Assembly: GCF_021044425.1 (NCBI RefSeq)
Contig: NZ_JAJNEC010000005.1
Span: forward strand, 1,922,001-1,986,000
Direction of reading: 5' to 3'
From: Niabella pedocola
GTDB lineage: Bacteria > Bacteroidota > Bacteroidia > Chitinophagales > Chitinophagaceae
Length of the DNA stretch: 64,000 bases
Below, piece after piece: positions 26,901 to 34,598 of the stretch. The notes under the pieces were generated by a model, which was not told the DNA's origin, did no database searches, and saw nothing but the letters and a program-made list of their open reading frames with translations. The position numbers and the translations under genes are program-made. Position 1 is the stretch's first letter. The number at the start of each line of letters is the position of its first letter.

Positions 26901-27033
26901 TAAACGGATCGAATCCTTCAATAGCGAACACCAGGTATTTAAGCCGGTGCAGATAACGGACCTTAACGATGAGCAGGGCCTGGCAGCCGGCACCCGCGTG
27001 GAAATGCTGCTGGCCCTGTCAACCGCTTTTTAA
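23980..27033 (+). CDS. Two-component propeller sensor histidine kinase (LytS type)
   Basis: A 1017-residue sensor with GTG start (no ATG fits in frame) and signal peptide (LIIFILLCCTSQIRLTAQ). Residues about 25-650 hold repeated reg-propeller blades (DRLGRLCVATDEGVNVFDG, DSRGTLWIATPAGVQY, DPGGQMWIGTNGYLIKW, DEKNRLWIGAFGSGLG, DLEGNIWIIGNRGLACY), followed by a Y_Y_Y domain (YRYRLKGFDTAYIN), one membrane helix near 770 and a His-kinase box with H819 in MNPHFIFNS. The ATPase is intact: PFVENAILHG and EDNGIGRAAA. No receiver or DNA-binding domain is fused, so it needs a partner; the LytTR regulator on the other strand is the nearest candidate. Such propeller sensors detect glycans or other extracellular ligands. 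Confidence 0.93.
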   Translation: MRLIIFILLCCTSQIRLTAQTLSFRHLNSTNGLLSDQGIQFCEDRLGRLCVATDEGVNVFDGVHVDSYTSYNKSGMGNSRIKAIYCDSRGTLWIATPAGVQYKSENAPVFATLPNPDKLPLEKVTIIRESTSGLLLLTWDSAFLVQKDGRIRSLNKLSAILKPYKEVLSVSNVEKDTWLLGVRGETLMVDVSKELVIRTFPYHNAWSLCRVNNDEWLACSLARDTVVLMNIRSGKTALVNNWRTQQGEKITGYGSEIAKINADEYAMGTRYHGLYILNVRKKTAVHYINNPDDPASVQGNFIRRVMITRTGILALHSNGVSYSSLDPPAMASVLSFSDRQGKKYKDVVNCFYQDPGGQMWIGTNGYLIKWNRENATSTIYPYYDKGAGPLMTRTLRAVIPDEKNRLWIGAFGSGLGRMLPGGAIEKTRFSDLLRSEDLSTEFHRITSDKNGNFLVATGAQFYMLNPLTGRLQTFSTHPTLKQIVNGYTTHFFADRSDNWWFAQGRGLSYYDRQKDRLYTIRPPGSQKDNNIFAVEQDANGMIYACGFYGVYIIDPQTRQIKTTIDKRSGLETSYVIGLLKDLEGNIWIIGNRGLACYTPQTGALTVFDENDGLIQSNHRVSSYYLAPDGEVFIGTQTGFNHFYPSGLKRKSYTPHVYITRLQAGNQVWGTLNSSRPLVFNHQQNNLVFHYLTVDYRNGNAVRYRYRLKGFDTAYINAFKERQARYTNLPAGNYQFLAEASVNGKHWFAAANPVQFSITPAFWTTWQFRLLVLSAAFLIIFALYKWRITQIKNESRLRRDFEIRLNELEHKALRTQMNPHFIFNSLNTINSFINTNDRLQANQYISKFSRLVRLTLDHSRAKKIALKDELEVIKIYVALEQLRFDQRFSYTIDVRNVDTDTVEIPSMIIQPFVENAILHGLLPAPHTGQLRIEISEMQGMLLVMIEDNGIGRAAARKNREQLNFNRKSHGMDITLKRIESFNSEHQVFKPVQITDLNDEQGLAAGTRVEMLLALSTAF

Positions 27034-27092
27034 TACATCAAAAAAAGCAGCCGGAAGTCCAACACAGCCATCAGCCCTCATCTAAAAAAACA

Positions 27093-27130
27093 GATACATA
27101 AAATACTTATGTATCGATTTCTTATGTATC
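27093..27130 (+). promoter_or_regulatory. Palindromic operator and -7 box of the PadR gene
   Basis: GATACATAA (27093-27101) and TTATGTATC (27107-27115) are perfect inverted arms around a 5-base spacer; a third half-site TTATGTATC recurs at 27122-27130. The third copy overlaps TATCTTTA (27127-27134), 7 of 8 positions of the Bacteroidota -7 box. A repressor on these sites would block its own promoter, as PadR proteins usually do. The repeats are seen; the binding protein is inferred. Confidence 0.7.
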
Positions 27131-27152
27131 TTTATGCAAGAAATCCATTACT

Positions 27153-27485
27153 GTGAACAAATCCAATTTATATAAAGGCTGCCTCGAGCCCATCCTGCTA
27201 AAGCTGCTGAAAGAAAACGGACGGATGTACGGGTATGAGATCACCCAGAAAGTAAAAGAGCTTACTGCAGGTGAGTTAAAGATCACCGAAGGCGCCCTTT
27301 ATCCCCTCCTGCACCGGCTGGAAGCGGAAGGCATCCTCGAAGTGGAAATGGAGAACCTTGGAAACCGGGTACGCAAATATTATTCGCTGACGGCATCGGG
27401 CAAAAAAGAACAGGCCAGGTCGATGATTGAACTGGAGTCCTTTAAAAATACCCTGCAGCTCATCTTTAACCCCAAACTGGCCTGA
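27153..27485 (+). CDS. PadR-family transcriptional regulator
   Basis: A 110-residue winged-helix regulator with GTG start; a nearby ATG at 27134 is in another frame and stops quickly. Family features: GCLEPILLKLLKENGRMYGYEITQKVKELT, the recognition region ITEGALYPLLHRLEAEGILEVE and the wing GNRVRKYYSLTASGKK. It has only the short C-terminal helix of subfamily PadR-s2. It stops one base before the first of four membrane-protein genes, so it is almost certainly their regulator. The palindrome upstream suggests autorepression; inducer unknown. Confidence 0.95.
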   Translation: MNKSNLYKGCLEPILLKLLKENGRMYGYEITQKVKELTAGELKITEGALYPLLHRLEAEGILEVEMENLGNRVRKYYSLTASGKKEQARSMIELESFKNTLQLIFNPKLA

Positions 27486-27486
27486 G

Positions 27487-28149
27487 ATGCTGAACAAGGA
27501 GCAGATACAGAAAATAGATGCTTTTTTTAATGAAAACGGCGTACAATATTATGATGTACGACAGGAGCTGATAGATCATGTTTCCGAGATCATGGAACAA
27601 AAAATGAACAGCAACCCTTCATTACCGTTTGAAGTAGCTTTTGATGAAACGGTGGCCCGGTTTTCTAAAAAGGAACTCGTGCTGCTGAATGAGGCAGCAG
27701 GTTCCAATTATGATCCCAGAAAGGAATGGCAGTACTTTACCAAACAAAGGATCCTGAAATTCCTGCTTATTTACCTGGCAATGGCGTTACCCTTGTATTA
27801 CCTGCCATCCCGGCCGGCCCTGCTCACAGGAGCACTGTATTTTGTACTATGGATGGTATTTAATGGCCGGATGCTGCTCGCCTTTCGGAAACGGCATCCC
27901 GCACCCTGCAAAAAGCTGAATACCTTTTCGCATCCATCATGGTTTATAACACTTTTGCCGGTATTGTACCAGACCTATATTATAGGCAAATACATGTTGA
28001 AAATAAATACGGAAACCCAGGTTCATCCTGTTACGCTTGCCCTATTGCCCTTCTTTATGCTCTTTGCCACATCCGCCCAGATGGCGCAACAGCATTTAAA
28101 AGAACAAGATTACCTGGCGGCCAAAAACAATTATCCTTTTTTGTTTTAA
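27487..28149 (+). CDS. HAAS-like membrane protein 1 of 4 tandem paralogues
   Basis: 220 residues starting one base after the PadR stop (translational coupling likely). Residues 1-60 are a soluble helical domain with the family core NGVQYYDVRQELIDHVSEIMEQ; about five hydrophobic segments follow (near 88-103, 113-128, 150-170, 185-205) and the protein ends YLAAKNNYPFLF. This is the most diverged of the four: FFNENG replaces FCxxKG, and the C-terminal YPLAF box is YPFLF. The N-terminal domain resembles the HAAS domain that in Firmicutes accompanies PadR regulators and is proposed to pass signals. Function unknown; inner-membrane location inferred. Confidence 0.85.
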   Translation: MLNKEQIQKIDAFFNENGVQYYDVRQELIDHVSEIMEQKMNSNPSLPFEVAFDETVARFSKKELVLLNEAAGSNYDPRKEWQYFTKQRILKFLLIYLAMALPLYYLPSRPALLTGALYFVLWMVFNGRMLLAFRKRHPAPCKKLNTFSHPSWFITLLPVLYQTYIIGKYMLKINTETQVHPVTLALLPFFMLFATSAQMAQQHLKEQDYLAAKNNYPFLF

Positions 28150-28162
28150 TCGATAACCCCAG

Positions 28163-28870
28163 ATGCTTACAAACGAACAAATAACATTCCTTGATCAGTT
28201 CTGCGAAAAAAAAGGCGTGCGGTACTACGACCTGCGGATGGAGATCGTGGATCACCTGGCCACGGAAATAGAGGCGGAAATGCAACAGCAGGCCGATACC
28301 GGTTTCCCGTTACTGGTGCAGCGTGTTTTTGAATCATTTGGAGAAAACGGTTTTCGTTCCATTGTAGCAGCGAAGACCGAAAGCACACAGGATGCCTATA
28401 CCCGGAGCCACCGCAGCTATTTCTGGTCTTTTTTTACACCTCCTAAGATTATCCTGACGCTTTTAATAGCGGGCCTGCTTTTTCTTCCGTTTATTTATTC
28501 CAGTGAAAAAGCGGTGCTTTACTTATTCCGGGTATATGTTTCGTTCACTGCTTTTATCTGCTTATTGACCGTATCCGCGATACTGATCCAACCTGGCGGT
28601 TCGAAGATGCCCCTGCTTTTGCTATCGGGCGTCAAACAAAAATCGCTGCTCCGCAATATCGGGCTCCTGGCCGCATTATTAATAAACGGATATAACCTGC
28701 TGAGAAGAGATCATTTCATTTTTGTCAATCCCCGTTTCGCAGGTGGCGTCATCGTTTTCTCAACAATGCCCTATGTATTTATATTCATTGCCCGGTATCA
28801 GGCAGTACTAAAGATGTATGCGAAAGCAAGGCGCGAATATCCCCTTGCATTTATGAAAAATAATTCCTGA
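28163..28870 (+). CDS. HAAS-like membrane protein 2 of 4 tandem paralogues
   Basis: 235 residues. N-terminal domain MLTNEQITFLDQFCEKKGVR then YYDLRMEIVDHLATEIE, followed by a second short helical motif (RVFESFGENGFRSIV). Membrane segments lie near residues 95-112, 120-145, 170-185 and 195-215. The end is ARREYPLAFMKNNS, matching the YPLAF box of copies 3 and 4. A cysteine in QFC is shared with copies 3 and 4 but not copy 1. Spacing to copy 1 is 13 bases and to copy 3 is 2 bases. No enzymatic motif is visible; the conserved soluble head and conserved C-terminal tail suggest both ends contact partners. Confidence 0.87.
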   Translation: MLTNEQITFLDQFCEKKGVRYYDLRMEIVDHLATEIEAEMQQQADTGFPLLVQRVFESFGENGFRSIVAAKTESTQDAYTRSHRSYFWSFFTPPKIILTLLIAGLLFLPFIYSSEKAVLYLFRVYVSFTAFICLLTVSAILIQPGGSKMPLLLLSGVKQKSLLRNIGLLAALLINGYNLLRRDHFIFVNPRFAGGVIVFSTMPYVFIFIARYQAVLKMYAKARREYPLAFMKNNS

Positions 28871-28872
28871 AT

Positions 28873-29565
28873 ATGCTTACACACGAACAAATACAATACC
28901 TCGATCAGTTCTGTGAACAAAAAGGCGTGCACTACTACGACCTGCGGATGGAATTGACGGATCATCTTGCAGCAAGCATTGAAAATAAGATATCCGAAAA
29001 CCCTGCACTGTCTTTTGATACGGCGTTGATGGCCGTTCACCATTCCTTTGGAAAAAACGGCTTTTCCAACCTGGTGGAAGAGCGGCGCGCAGTACTTACC
29101 CAGGCCCGTAAAAAGGCTTACTGGGAAAACATTCGCCATTATTTTGAATGGCCCCGGATCCTTTTGAGCACGGCGCTCTTAGTGGCCGCTTTTATTCCCA
29201 CACTTTTTATAACAGCGGCAGATACCCGGATGATTTATGCATTATGTATACTGCTGATGCCATCGCTGATCCCTTTACTGCAACCGAAGTTTATGCGGCG
29301 CCGGTTTAAACCGGTTCTCCCGCTCATCAGCTTATATGCACTCAGCTGGCGTCCTTTTTCGCTGCCATCCTTTTATTTTATATACCGGATCCTGCTGGCG
29401 GTCTTCCACAAAAAAATTGATGCGGTTCCGTTCAGCGTTCCGTTCTTTTTAACATTAGGCGTTGCGGGGCTGATCTTTGAGCTCAGTAATTTTAAAGCCG
29501 CCCACGATCTGTATACAAAAGCCACTAAGGAATACCCCCTTGCATTTATAAAAAAGACTTCCTGA
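28873..29565 (+). CDS. HAAS-like membrane protein 3 of 4 tandem paralogues
   Basis: 230 residues opening MLTHEQIQYLDQFCEQKGVH then YYDLRMELTDHLAASIE, with SFGKNGFSNLVEER as the second helical motif, several membrane segments (near 96-112, 118-135, 150-175, 188-205) and the end ATKEYPLAFIKKTS. The first 60 nucleotides are nearly identical to the start of copy 4 and close to copy 2, so these three arose by fairly recent duplication. It begins 2 bases after copy 2. Confidence 0.87.
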   Translation: MLTHEQIQYLDQFCEQKGVHYYDLRMELTDHLAASIENKISENPALSFDTALMAVHHSFGKNGFSNLVEERRAVLTQARKKAYWENIRHYFEWPRILLSTALLVAAFIPTLFITAADTRMIYALCILLMPSLIPLLQPKFMRRRFKPVLPLISLYALSWRPFSLPSFYFIYRILLAVFHKKIDAVPFSVPFFLTLGVAGLIFELSNFKAAHDLYTKATKEYPLAFIKKTS

Positions 29566-29567
29566 TT

Positions 29568-30260
29568 ATGCTTACAATCGAACAGATACAATACCTCGAT
29601 CGGTTCTGCCAGAAAAAAGGAGTGCATTATTATGACCTCCGGCAGGAAATGGTGGATCATCTTGCAGAAAGCATCGAAACCGATATGGCCGCCGATCCGA
29701 AAACAGATTTTGAAAAGGCCCTTCACCAGGTATATAGCGCCTTTGGTATTTCCGGCTTTTCAACTGTGATCCGTCAGCGGGAAGAAGCGGCACGGAAGGC
29801 CTGCCGCCAGAAAGAATCCCGGCTTTTCAAAGCATATTTTACGTTTCCGGAAATAGCGGTTTCACTGCTGGCCTTTTTACTGCTGATGACCCCGGTTTAC
29901 CTTTTCAACATCAGGCAGGCGGAATTGGTATATGGCGCCTACTGTATCTTTCTATTCGTTTTCAGTATTGCTGCCATCGTTTTTGTACAGCTCCGTTTTA
30001 AACGCCCGGCCCAAAAACTATTGTCTTTAAAGCATACGGGCAGCTTTACCGTTTTTGTGGGGCTTTTCCAGGTGCCCAACCTCTATTTTAACCTGGCCGT
30101 GAAGGGTCTTGAAATCGATATCAATCATACACCCTGGTTTAACCTGGCAATGGCGGCATTTTGCACCCTGGCGATCACATTTACAATGGCCCGCTACCAT
30201 GCCTATAAGGCTATTTACTTAGATGCCTGCCGGCGATATCCTTTAGCGTTTGAGAAATAG
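29568..30260 (+). CDS. HAAS-like membrane protein 4 of 4 tandem paralogues
   Basis: 230 residues opening MLTIEQIQYLDRFCQKKGVH then YYDLRQEMVDHLAESIE, with AFGISGFSTVIRQREE next, membrane segments near 96-118, 124-142, 158-178 and 190-205, and the end ACRRYPLAFEK. It closes the operon; the next gene starts 130 bases later and belongs to another system. The membrane parts of the four copies differ more than their N-terminal heads and C-terminal YPLAF boxes, so selection seems to act on the two ends. Confidence 0.87.
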   Translation: MLTIEQIQYLDRFCQKKGVHYYDLRQEMVDHLAESIETDMAADPKTDFEKALHQVYSAFGISGFSTVIRQREEAARKACRQKESRLFKAYFTFPEIAVSLLAFLLLMTPVYLFNIRQAELVYGAYCIFLFVFSIAAIVFVQLRFKRPAQKLLSLKHTGSFTVFVGLFQVPNLYFNLAVKGLEIDINHTPWFNLAMAAFCTLAITFTMARYHAYKAIYLDACRRYPLAFEK

Positions 30261-30390
30261 TTGTTTCCCGTTTAAGGTTCAAGTTACACGTTATTTTTCT
30301 GATACCTGGTGATCTATTGACCATTGATTGGTTCTACATTTCCAGATCTTCAAATTCTCACATTTAAGAACGGTTCGTTAACTTGCCGGT

Positions 30391-31758
30391 ATGAAAAGGA
30401 TCCGTTTAAAATTAACCCTGCTTACAGCCATACTGATTGCTTTTACAGCCAGCAGCCAGCAATACCAGCCTACCTGGGAGTCGCTGGAATCGAGGCCGGT
30501 ACCGCAATGGTATACCGATGCCAAGTTTGGGATCTTTATCCACTGGGGCCTGTACAGCGTTCCGGCCTGGGCCACCAATTCCAATGCAGATGGCTTTGGC
30601 AGTAATTATGCTGAATGGTACTGGGAACGGCTGAACAATACCAAGCTTAAGATCCATAAAGAATTTGTTGATTTCCAGAACCGGGTTTACGGACCCAATT
30701 TTAAATATCCCGACTTTGCCCCGTTGTTCAAAGCGGAGCTGTTTGACCCGGCAAAATGGGCGCAGATCTTCAAGAATGCCGGCGCGCAATACGTGGTACT
30801 CACCAGCAAGCACCATGATGGTTTTGCACTATGGCCCAGCCGCGAATCCTGGAACTGGAACGCCGTGGATGCAGGTCCGCACCGGGATCTTGCCGGAGAT
30901 CTTTCAAAGGCCGTAAAAGATGCGGGCTTGCATATGGGCTTTTATTACTCACTGTATGAATGGTACAATCCGTTGTATAAAACAGATATTGCAAAATATG
31001 TAGACCAGCATATGTTGCCGCAGTTAAAGGACCTGGTGAACCGTTATCAGCCGGATGTGATCTGGGCCGACGGTGATTGGGATCATTCCGATACGATATG
31101 GAAAAGCCGCTCCTTTATTCACTGGCTATACAATGAGTCGCCAGTAAAAAACACCGTGGTTACCAATGATCGCTGGGGAACCGGTAATAAACATTACGGT
31201 ACCTTTAATTCAACCGAATACGGAAAGGGGAGCGCCGGTTTGCACAAACCCTGGGAAGAATGCCGGGGCATTGGCGAATCCTTTGGTTTTAACCGCAATG
31301 AGAACCTGGAGCAATACCAAAGCAGCCAAAGCCTGGTGCATATGCTGATTGATATCGTTTCGCGCGGGGGCAACCTGCTGCTCAACATCGGGCCGGCGGC
31401 CGATGGCACCATACCGGTGATCATGCAGCAGCGGTTGAAAGACATCGGCGATTGGCTAAATGTGAACGGCGACGCCATTTATGGTACTACCGCCTGGATT
31501 GCTGCGCCCAAACAAACAGATTCTACCATCCGTTTTACCAGAAAGGGAAATACCCTTTATGCGATTGCCACCAGCTGGAAGGATGCTTTAACGGTAAAAG
31601 GCGTTCGGAAAGCATCCCGTATCCGGTTGCTTGGTGTTCCGGGAACCGTAAACTTCCGGTCTGCAGCGGGCGGTATCACCATTCAGGCACCGCAGGTTAC
31701 ACCGGCCAATAATCCCAGTTCGTATGCATGGGTGTATAAAATAGAAGGGGCATTTTAA
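30391..31758 (+). CDS. Alpha-L-fucosidase, glycoside hydrolase family 29
   Basis: Cleaves terminal alpha-linked L-fucose from glycans. 455 residues with signal peptide (cleavage near TASSQQ), so periplasmic or exported. GH29 motifs: FGIFIHWGLYSVPAW, TSKHHDGFALWPS, and the nucleophile region DVIWADGDW with D227 as the likely nucleophile; the C-terminal beta-sandwich domain starts near residue 365. It stands alone without SusC/SusD partners, so it is not part of a visible polysaccharide-utilisation locus. The general acid/base cannot be fixed from sequence alone. Confidence 0.95.
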   Translation: MKRIRLKLTLLTAILIAFTASSQQYQPTWESLESRPVPQWYTDAKFGIFIHWGLYSVPAWATNSNADGFGSNYAEWYWERLNNTKLKIHKEFVDFQNRVYGPNFKYPDFAPLFKAELFDPAKWAQIFKNAGAQYVVLTSKHHDGFALWPSRESWNWNAVDAGPHRDLAGDLSKAVKDAGLHMGFYYSLYEWYNPLYKTDIAKYVDQHMLPQLKDLVNRYQPDVIWADGDWDHSDTIWKSRSFIHWLYNESPVKNTVVTNDRWGTGNKHYGTFNSTEYGKGSAGLHKPWEECRGIGESFGFNRNENLEQYQSSQSLVHMLIDIVSRGGNLLLNIGPAADGTIPVIMQQRLKDIGDWLNVNGDAIYGTTAWIAAPKQTDSTIRFTRKGNTLYAIATSWKDALTVKGVRKASRIRLLGVPGTVNFRSAAGGITIQAPQVTPANNPSSYAWVYKIEGAF

Positions 31759-31805
31759 ATCGTTGTGCCACACCGCACCCTATCCTGCTGAAGCGGATAC
31801 CGGAC

Positions 31806-31838
31806 AATAAAAAACCTCAGGCATTTAAGCCTGAGGTT
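31806..31838 (-). terminator. Terminator of the lipoprotein gene at 31909
   Basis: AACCTCAGGC (31813-31822), loop ATTTAA, GCCTGAGGTT (31829-31838): a perfect 10-bp stem. On the minus strand five T follow at once, so it ends the minus-strand lipoprotein transcript. On the plus strand it lacks a T run but could still slow read-through from the fucosidase. Confidence 0.85.
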
Positions 31839-31908
31839 GGGGTGAACGTTCTGTTCATCCAGATTTGCCGTTTCCATGGGAATGATTTTGCAGGCTCTTT
31901 TTCTGCGA

Positions 31909-32676
31909 TTATTCATACGTGATATCAACCACTGAGGATTCCCCGGATAACATATAATTGATGATGTATTTACTAACCATACCGTCAGCAGTAATAGTAT
32001 AGTTTCGTTTTACATGTGAATTCAGATCGCCATTCGATTTAAATCCTTTTGCTTCCAGTAAAAGATTTTTCGATGGTTTTCCAAACAACCCATCCACGGG
32101 CCAATAACCAAAATAACTCTTATACAGGGTATTGGATGCCGATCCATAGGTGTACGCATCATCATAAACGGCCCCATAGCTAAACGTTTCCTTTGCGCGT
32201 ATATAGTTTCCGTCTTTTATTTCCGGCACTATTTCATACCAGTCACTGGAGGAACCAGAACCTTTTACCCATGTGGTATATCCTTCTGCATTATAGGCAT
32301 ACTGATAGGTGTAGGTAATCACATCTGAAGTGTTTTTAAAGCGCATTTCTGTAATGGCTCCTTTATCATTGAGCGTACATTCGATGGTTCTTTCCAGCGT
32401 ATTTTCCGGTAATTTATATGTAGTAACCAATAGCCTGGACACGGACTGGAAATCAAAAACATCCTTCCGGCTGTTTGTTGCATAAACTGCAGGCCGCCCT
32501 TTTGCATCGTAGGTCAACGTTTCTGTCTTTTTGGTATTATCCGCGTATGTTTCAACCATCTGTGCTATGCGCCTGCCTGCCGGGGGGTCTGGTGTAGCAA
32601 CAATATCATTTTTCTTTTTGGTGCAGCTTACTGCCAGCAAGCCGGAAAGGAATACAGCCATGATTACCGTTTTCAT
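31909..32676 (-). CDS. Uncharacterised lipoprotein with YD/RHS-like beta repeats
   Basis: 255 residues with lipobox LLAVSC. The mature protein alternates strands of the kind TETLTYDAKGRPAVYATN, TIECTLNDKGAITEMRFKN, YTYQYAYNAEGYTTWVKG and KRNYTITADGMVSKYIINY, which resembles the YD-repeat-like lipoproteins (DUF4595-type) common in Bacteroidota. It is secreted and lipid-anchored, perhaps on the surface. It is a single gene with its own terminator. No function can be assigned. Confidence 0.75.
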   Translation of the reverse strand: MKTVIMAVFLSGLLAVSCTKKKNDIVATPDPPAGRRIAQMVETYADNTKKTETLTYDAKGRPAVYATNSRKDVFDFQSVSRLLVTTYKLPENTLERTIECTLNDKGAITEMRFKNTSDVITYTYQYAYNAEGYTTWVKGSGSSSDWYEIVPEIKDGNYIRAKETFSYGAVYDDAYTYGSASNTLYKSYFGYWPVDGLFGKPSKNLLLEAKGFKSNGDLNSHVKRNYTITADGMVSKYIINYMLSGESSVVDITYE

Positions 32677-32973
32677 TATTTCTGATTTTTAAGCGTTATT
32701 TTATTAATTACGCTGTAAAATTGATACGCTTATTGCCGGCATAAAACTTTATCCGGCCGGAGGCGATCAGGTTTTCTTTTAAACGGATAAAACAACGGTT
32801 CAACCGTAAATACCCTTGCCAGGTATAACAACCGCTTTCAAAGGATTACGGCAACGTCATCATTGAATTGAACCAGAAAGAGTGGTCAGAAAGCAAGCGG
32901 TCTTTCTGCAGCCGGTAAGGCCGGGTTTAGGGTTTCCCCGATCCAATACGGGATAAATCGTGCGGCTATCAAA
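32677..32973. other. Intergenic region, nothing identified
   Basis: About 300 bases between two minus-strand genes. No coding frame of note and no strong hairpin was found. It should contain the promoter of the lipoprotein at 31909 and the end of the S41 peptidase transcript. Confidence 0.4.
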
Positions 32974-34446
32974 TTACTTCTTGTTGATCAGCGCTCGCAC
33001 CTTTTCCATCTTATAATCCCGCCCCTGGCGGATGTCTTTAACCGTAGGCTGCACCAGGATATCCGGCTGCACGCCCTGTCCGTTTTTGGGAAGGCGCTGA
33101 TCCCGCACCATCCGGAACAGGGGAAGCCGGAAACGGATGTTGGTAACCGGCAGGGTTACATCCGGAATCAACAGGGCGCTGTTGCCATAAGCGCCTCCCC
33201 CGGTAGGTTCGCCCAGCACGGTTATCTGTTGCTGCCCCTTTAAACCACCCATGACCAGCGATGTGGCCGAAAAGGAATTGCCGCCGCTCAACAGGTATAC
33301 CGAACCTTCATAATGATTGGTTTTTTTGGGCCGGAAATAATGCTTTTCATACCAGGTGAAGTGAAACCGGCCATCGGCCTTTTTATGCGTGGCCAACCGA
33401 ATAAACCATTTCAACGCTCCGTCGTTACGGATATAGCGACCGTAGGAAGAGCTGCGGGCAGGTGTATACAGCGAATCCGCCAGTTTGAACGGCTGGTTGC
33501 TGAGGTATTTCATAAACAGGTTGGAATTGCTGACCCTTCCGCCGCCGTTGCTTCTCAGGTCTACCACCAGGTATGCTATTTTTTTCCGGCGCAGTTTCCG
33601 GAAAGAACGCCGGAAAAAAGCCCGCAGCTGCAGTTTTTCGGAAAAGCTGTTCAGTTCCATTACGGCAAAGCGGCCGCTGCTGTCAATCGTCATTGAGCGC
33701 TCCTCCTGCAGCCGTTTGCGGCGGGGCTCCCGCTGTTTGCGCTTTGAAACCGCACCCTGCTTACGGCCGGTATCAACAGGCGGTCGGTAGGGCCGGATCA
33801 GGCGTTCACGCGGCACACCGGTACTGTCGCGGAACTGTACACGCAGGTCCTTTGGCCAGCCATAAACCCAGGTGTACAGAGCACCGAAATAGGTACCGGT
33901 GCTCAGGCGCTGGTCCTGTGCCACCCGGTTTCCACCGTCTGCAGGTACATACCTCCGCAGACTGTCCAGCACGGTCTTTACCGGTTTACCTCCAACGGAA
34001 TCGATCAGCGCACCTCGTACCAGGCTGCTGTCGTTTTTAAAAATATTATAGGCCACCACCACCGTATCATTCCAGGTTTTTATATATACCGGGAAGATGT
34101 CTTTTCGCTTCAGTGTATCCAGGTATTTCGTATACTTTTTTGATGCCCTTACAGAAGTATGTCCGCAACGGATCTGCGCCGCCACTTTTGTAAGTACCTT
34201 ACGGAATTCCTGTTCGGTGAGGCTATCCTGAAGCTGGCGGCTTCCGTCCTCAAACGTACTGTCCATGACTCCTTTGGGAGTGTACCAGTATAAAGAAGGA
34301 TGGCGTTCTTCCAGGATCTTCCGGAAAAGCCGGTAATCGGACTGCAGTTGCTGCGGGCCGAATTTTTTATACGGGTTAAAGGCCGTCTTCCCTGTTTTGC
34401 AGGAATACAGTATTATGCCCATAAACAAAACGAACCACCATTTCAT
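32974..34446 (-). CDS. S41-family peptidase lipoprotein
   Basis: 490 residues with lipobox ILYSC at residues 12-16. Residues about 35-120 are a helical N-terminal domain (FGPQQLQSDYRLFRKILEERHPSLYWYTP), followed by a PDZ-like segment (RGALIDSVGGKPVKTVLD) and the S41 catalytic core: YLVVDLRSNGGGRVSNS and S391 in SGGNSFSATS, then GEPTGGGAYGNS. Unusually, a strongly basic stretch (GRKQGAVSKRKQREPRRKR, near residue 225-245) is inserted between PDZ and core. The general base lysine or glutamate could not be pinned. Probably a periplasmic C-terminal-processing-like protease; substrate unknown. Confidence 0.88.
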   Translation of the reverse strand: MKWWFVLFMGIILYSCKTGKTAFNPYKKFGPQQLQSDYRLFRKILEERHPSLYWYTPKGVMDSTFEDGSRQLQDSLTEQEFRKVLTKVAAQIRCGHTSVRASKKYTKYLDTLKRKDIFPVYIKTWNDTVVVAYNIFKNDSSLVRGALIDSVGGKPVKTVLDSLRRYVPADGGNRVAQDQRLSTGTYFGALYTWVYGWPKDLRVQFRDSTGVPRERLIRPYRPPVDTGRKQGAVSKRKQREPRRKRLQEERSMTIDSSGRFAVMELNSFSEKLQLRAFFRRSFRKLRRKKIAYLVVDLRSNGGGRVSNSNLFMKYLSNQPFKLADSLYTPARSSSYGRYIRNDGALKWFIRLATHKKADGRFHFTWYEKHYFRPKKTNHYEGSVYLLSGGNSFSATSLVMGGLKGQQQITVLGEPTGGGAYGNSALLIPDVTLPVTNIRFRLPLFRMVRDQRLPKNGQGVQPDILVQPTVKDIRQGRDYKMEKVRALINKK

Positions 34447-34598
34447 GCCAAAGCCGCTTTTACAAATAACCGATGCAATGGCTGCAAACTACAATTTATA
34501 GGTTACATATCATGCGCGGCCGTTCAATTTTCATGGCCATTGCCCGGTATTGCAGGATGGCGTTTCGGCAAAAATGCGGAACGGATCCGGTATATGAA

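Noticed and set aside
27093..27130. CRISPR-like or IS end repeat
   Set aside because: Only three short half-sites, positioned at a promoter; an operator is the simpler reading.
30391..31758. Polysaccharide-utilisation locus around the fucosidase
   Set aside because: No SusC/SusD pair or further glycoside hydrolase adjacent; the TonB receptor at 35778 lacks a SusD partner and is 4 kb away.
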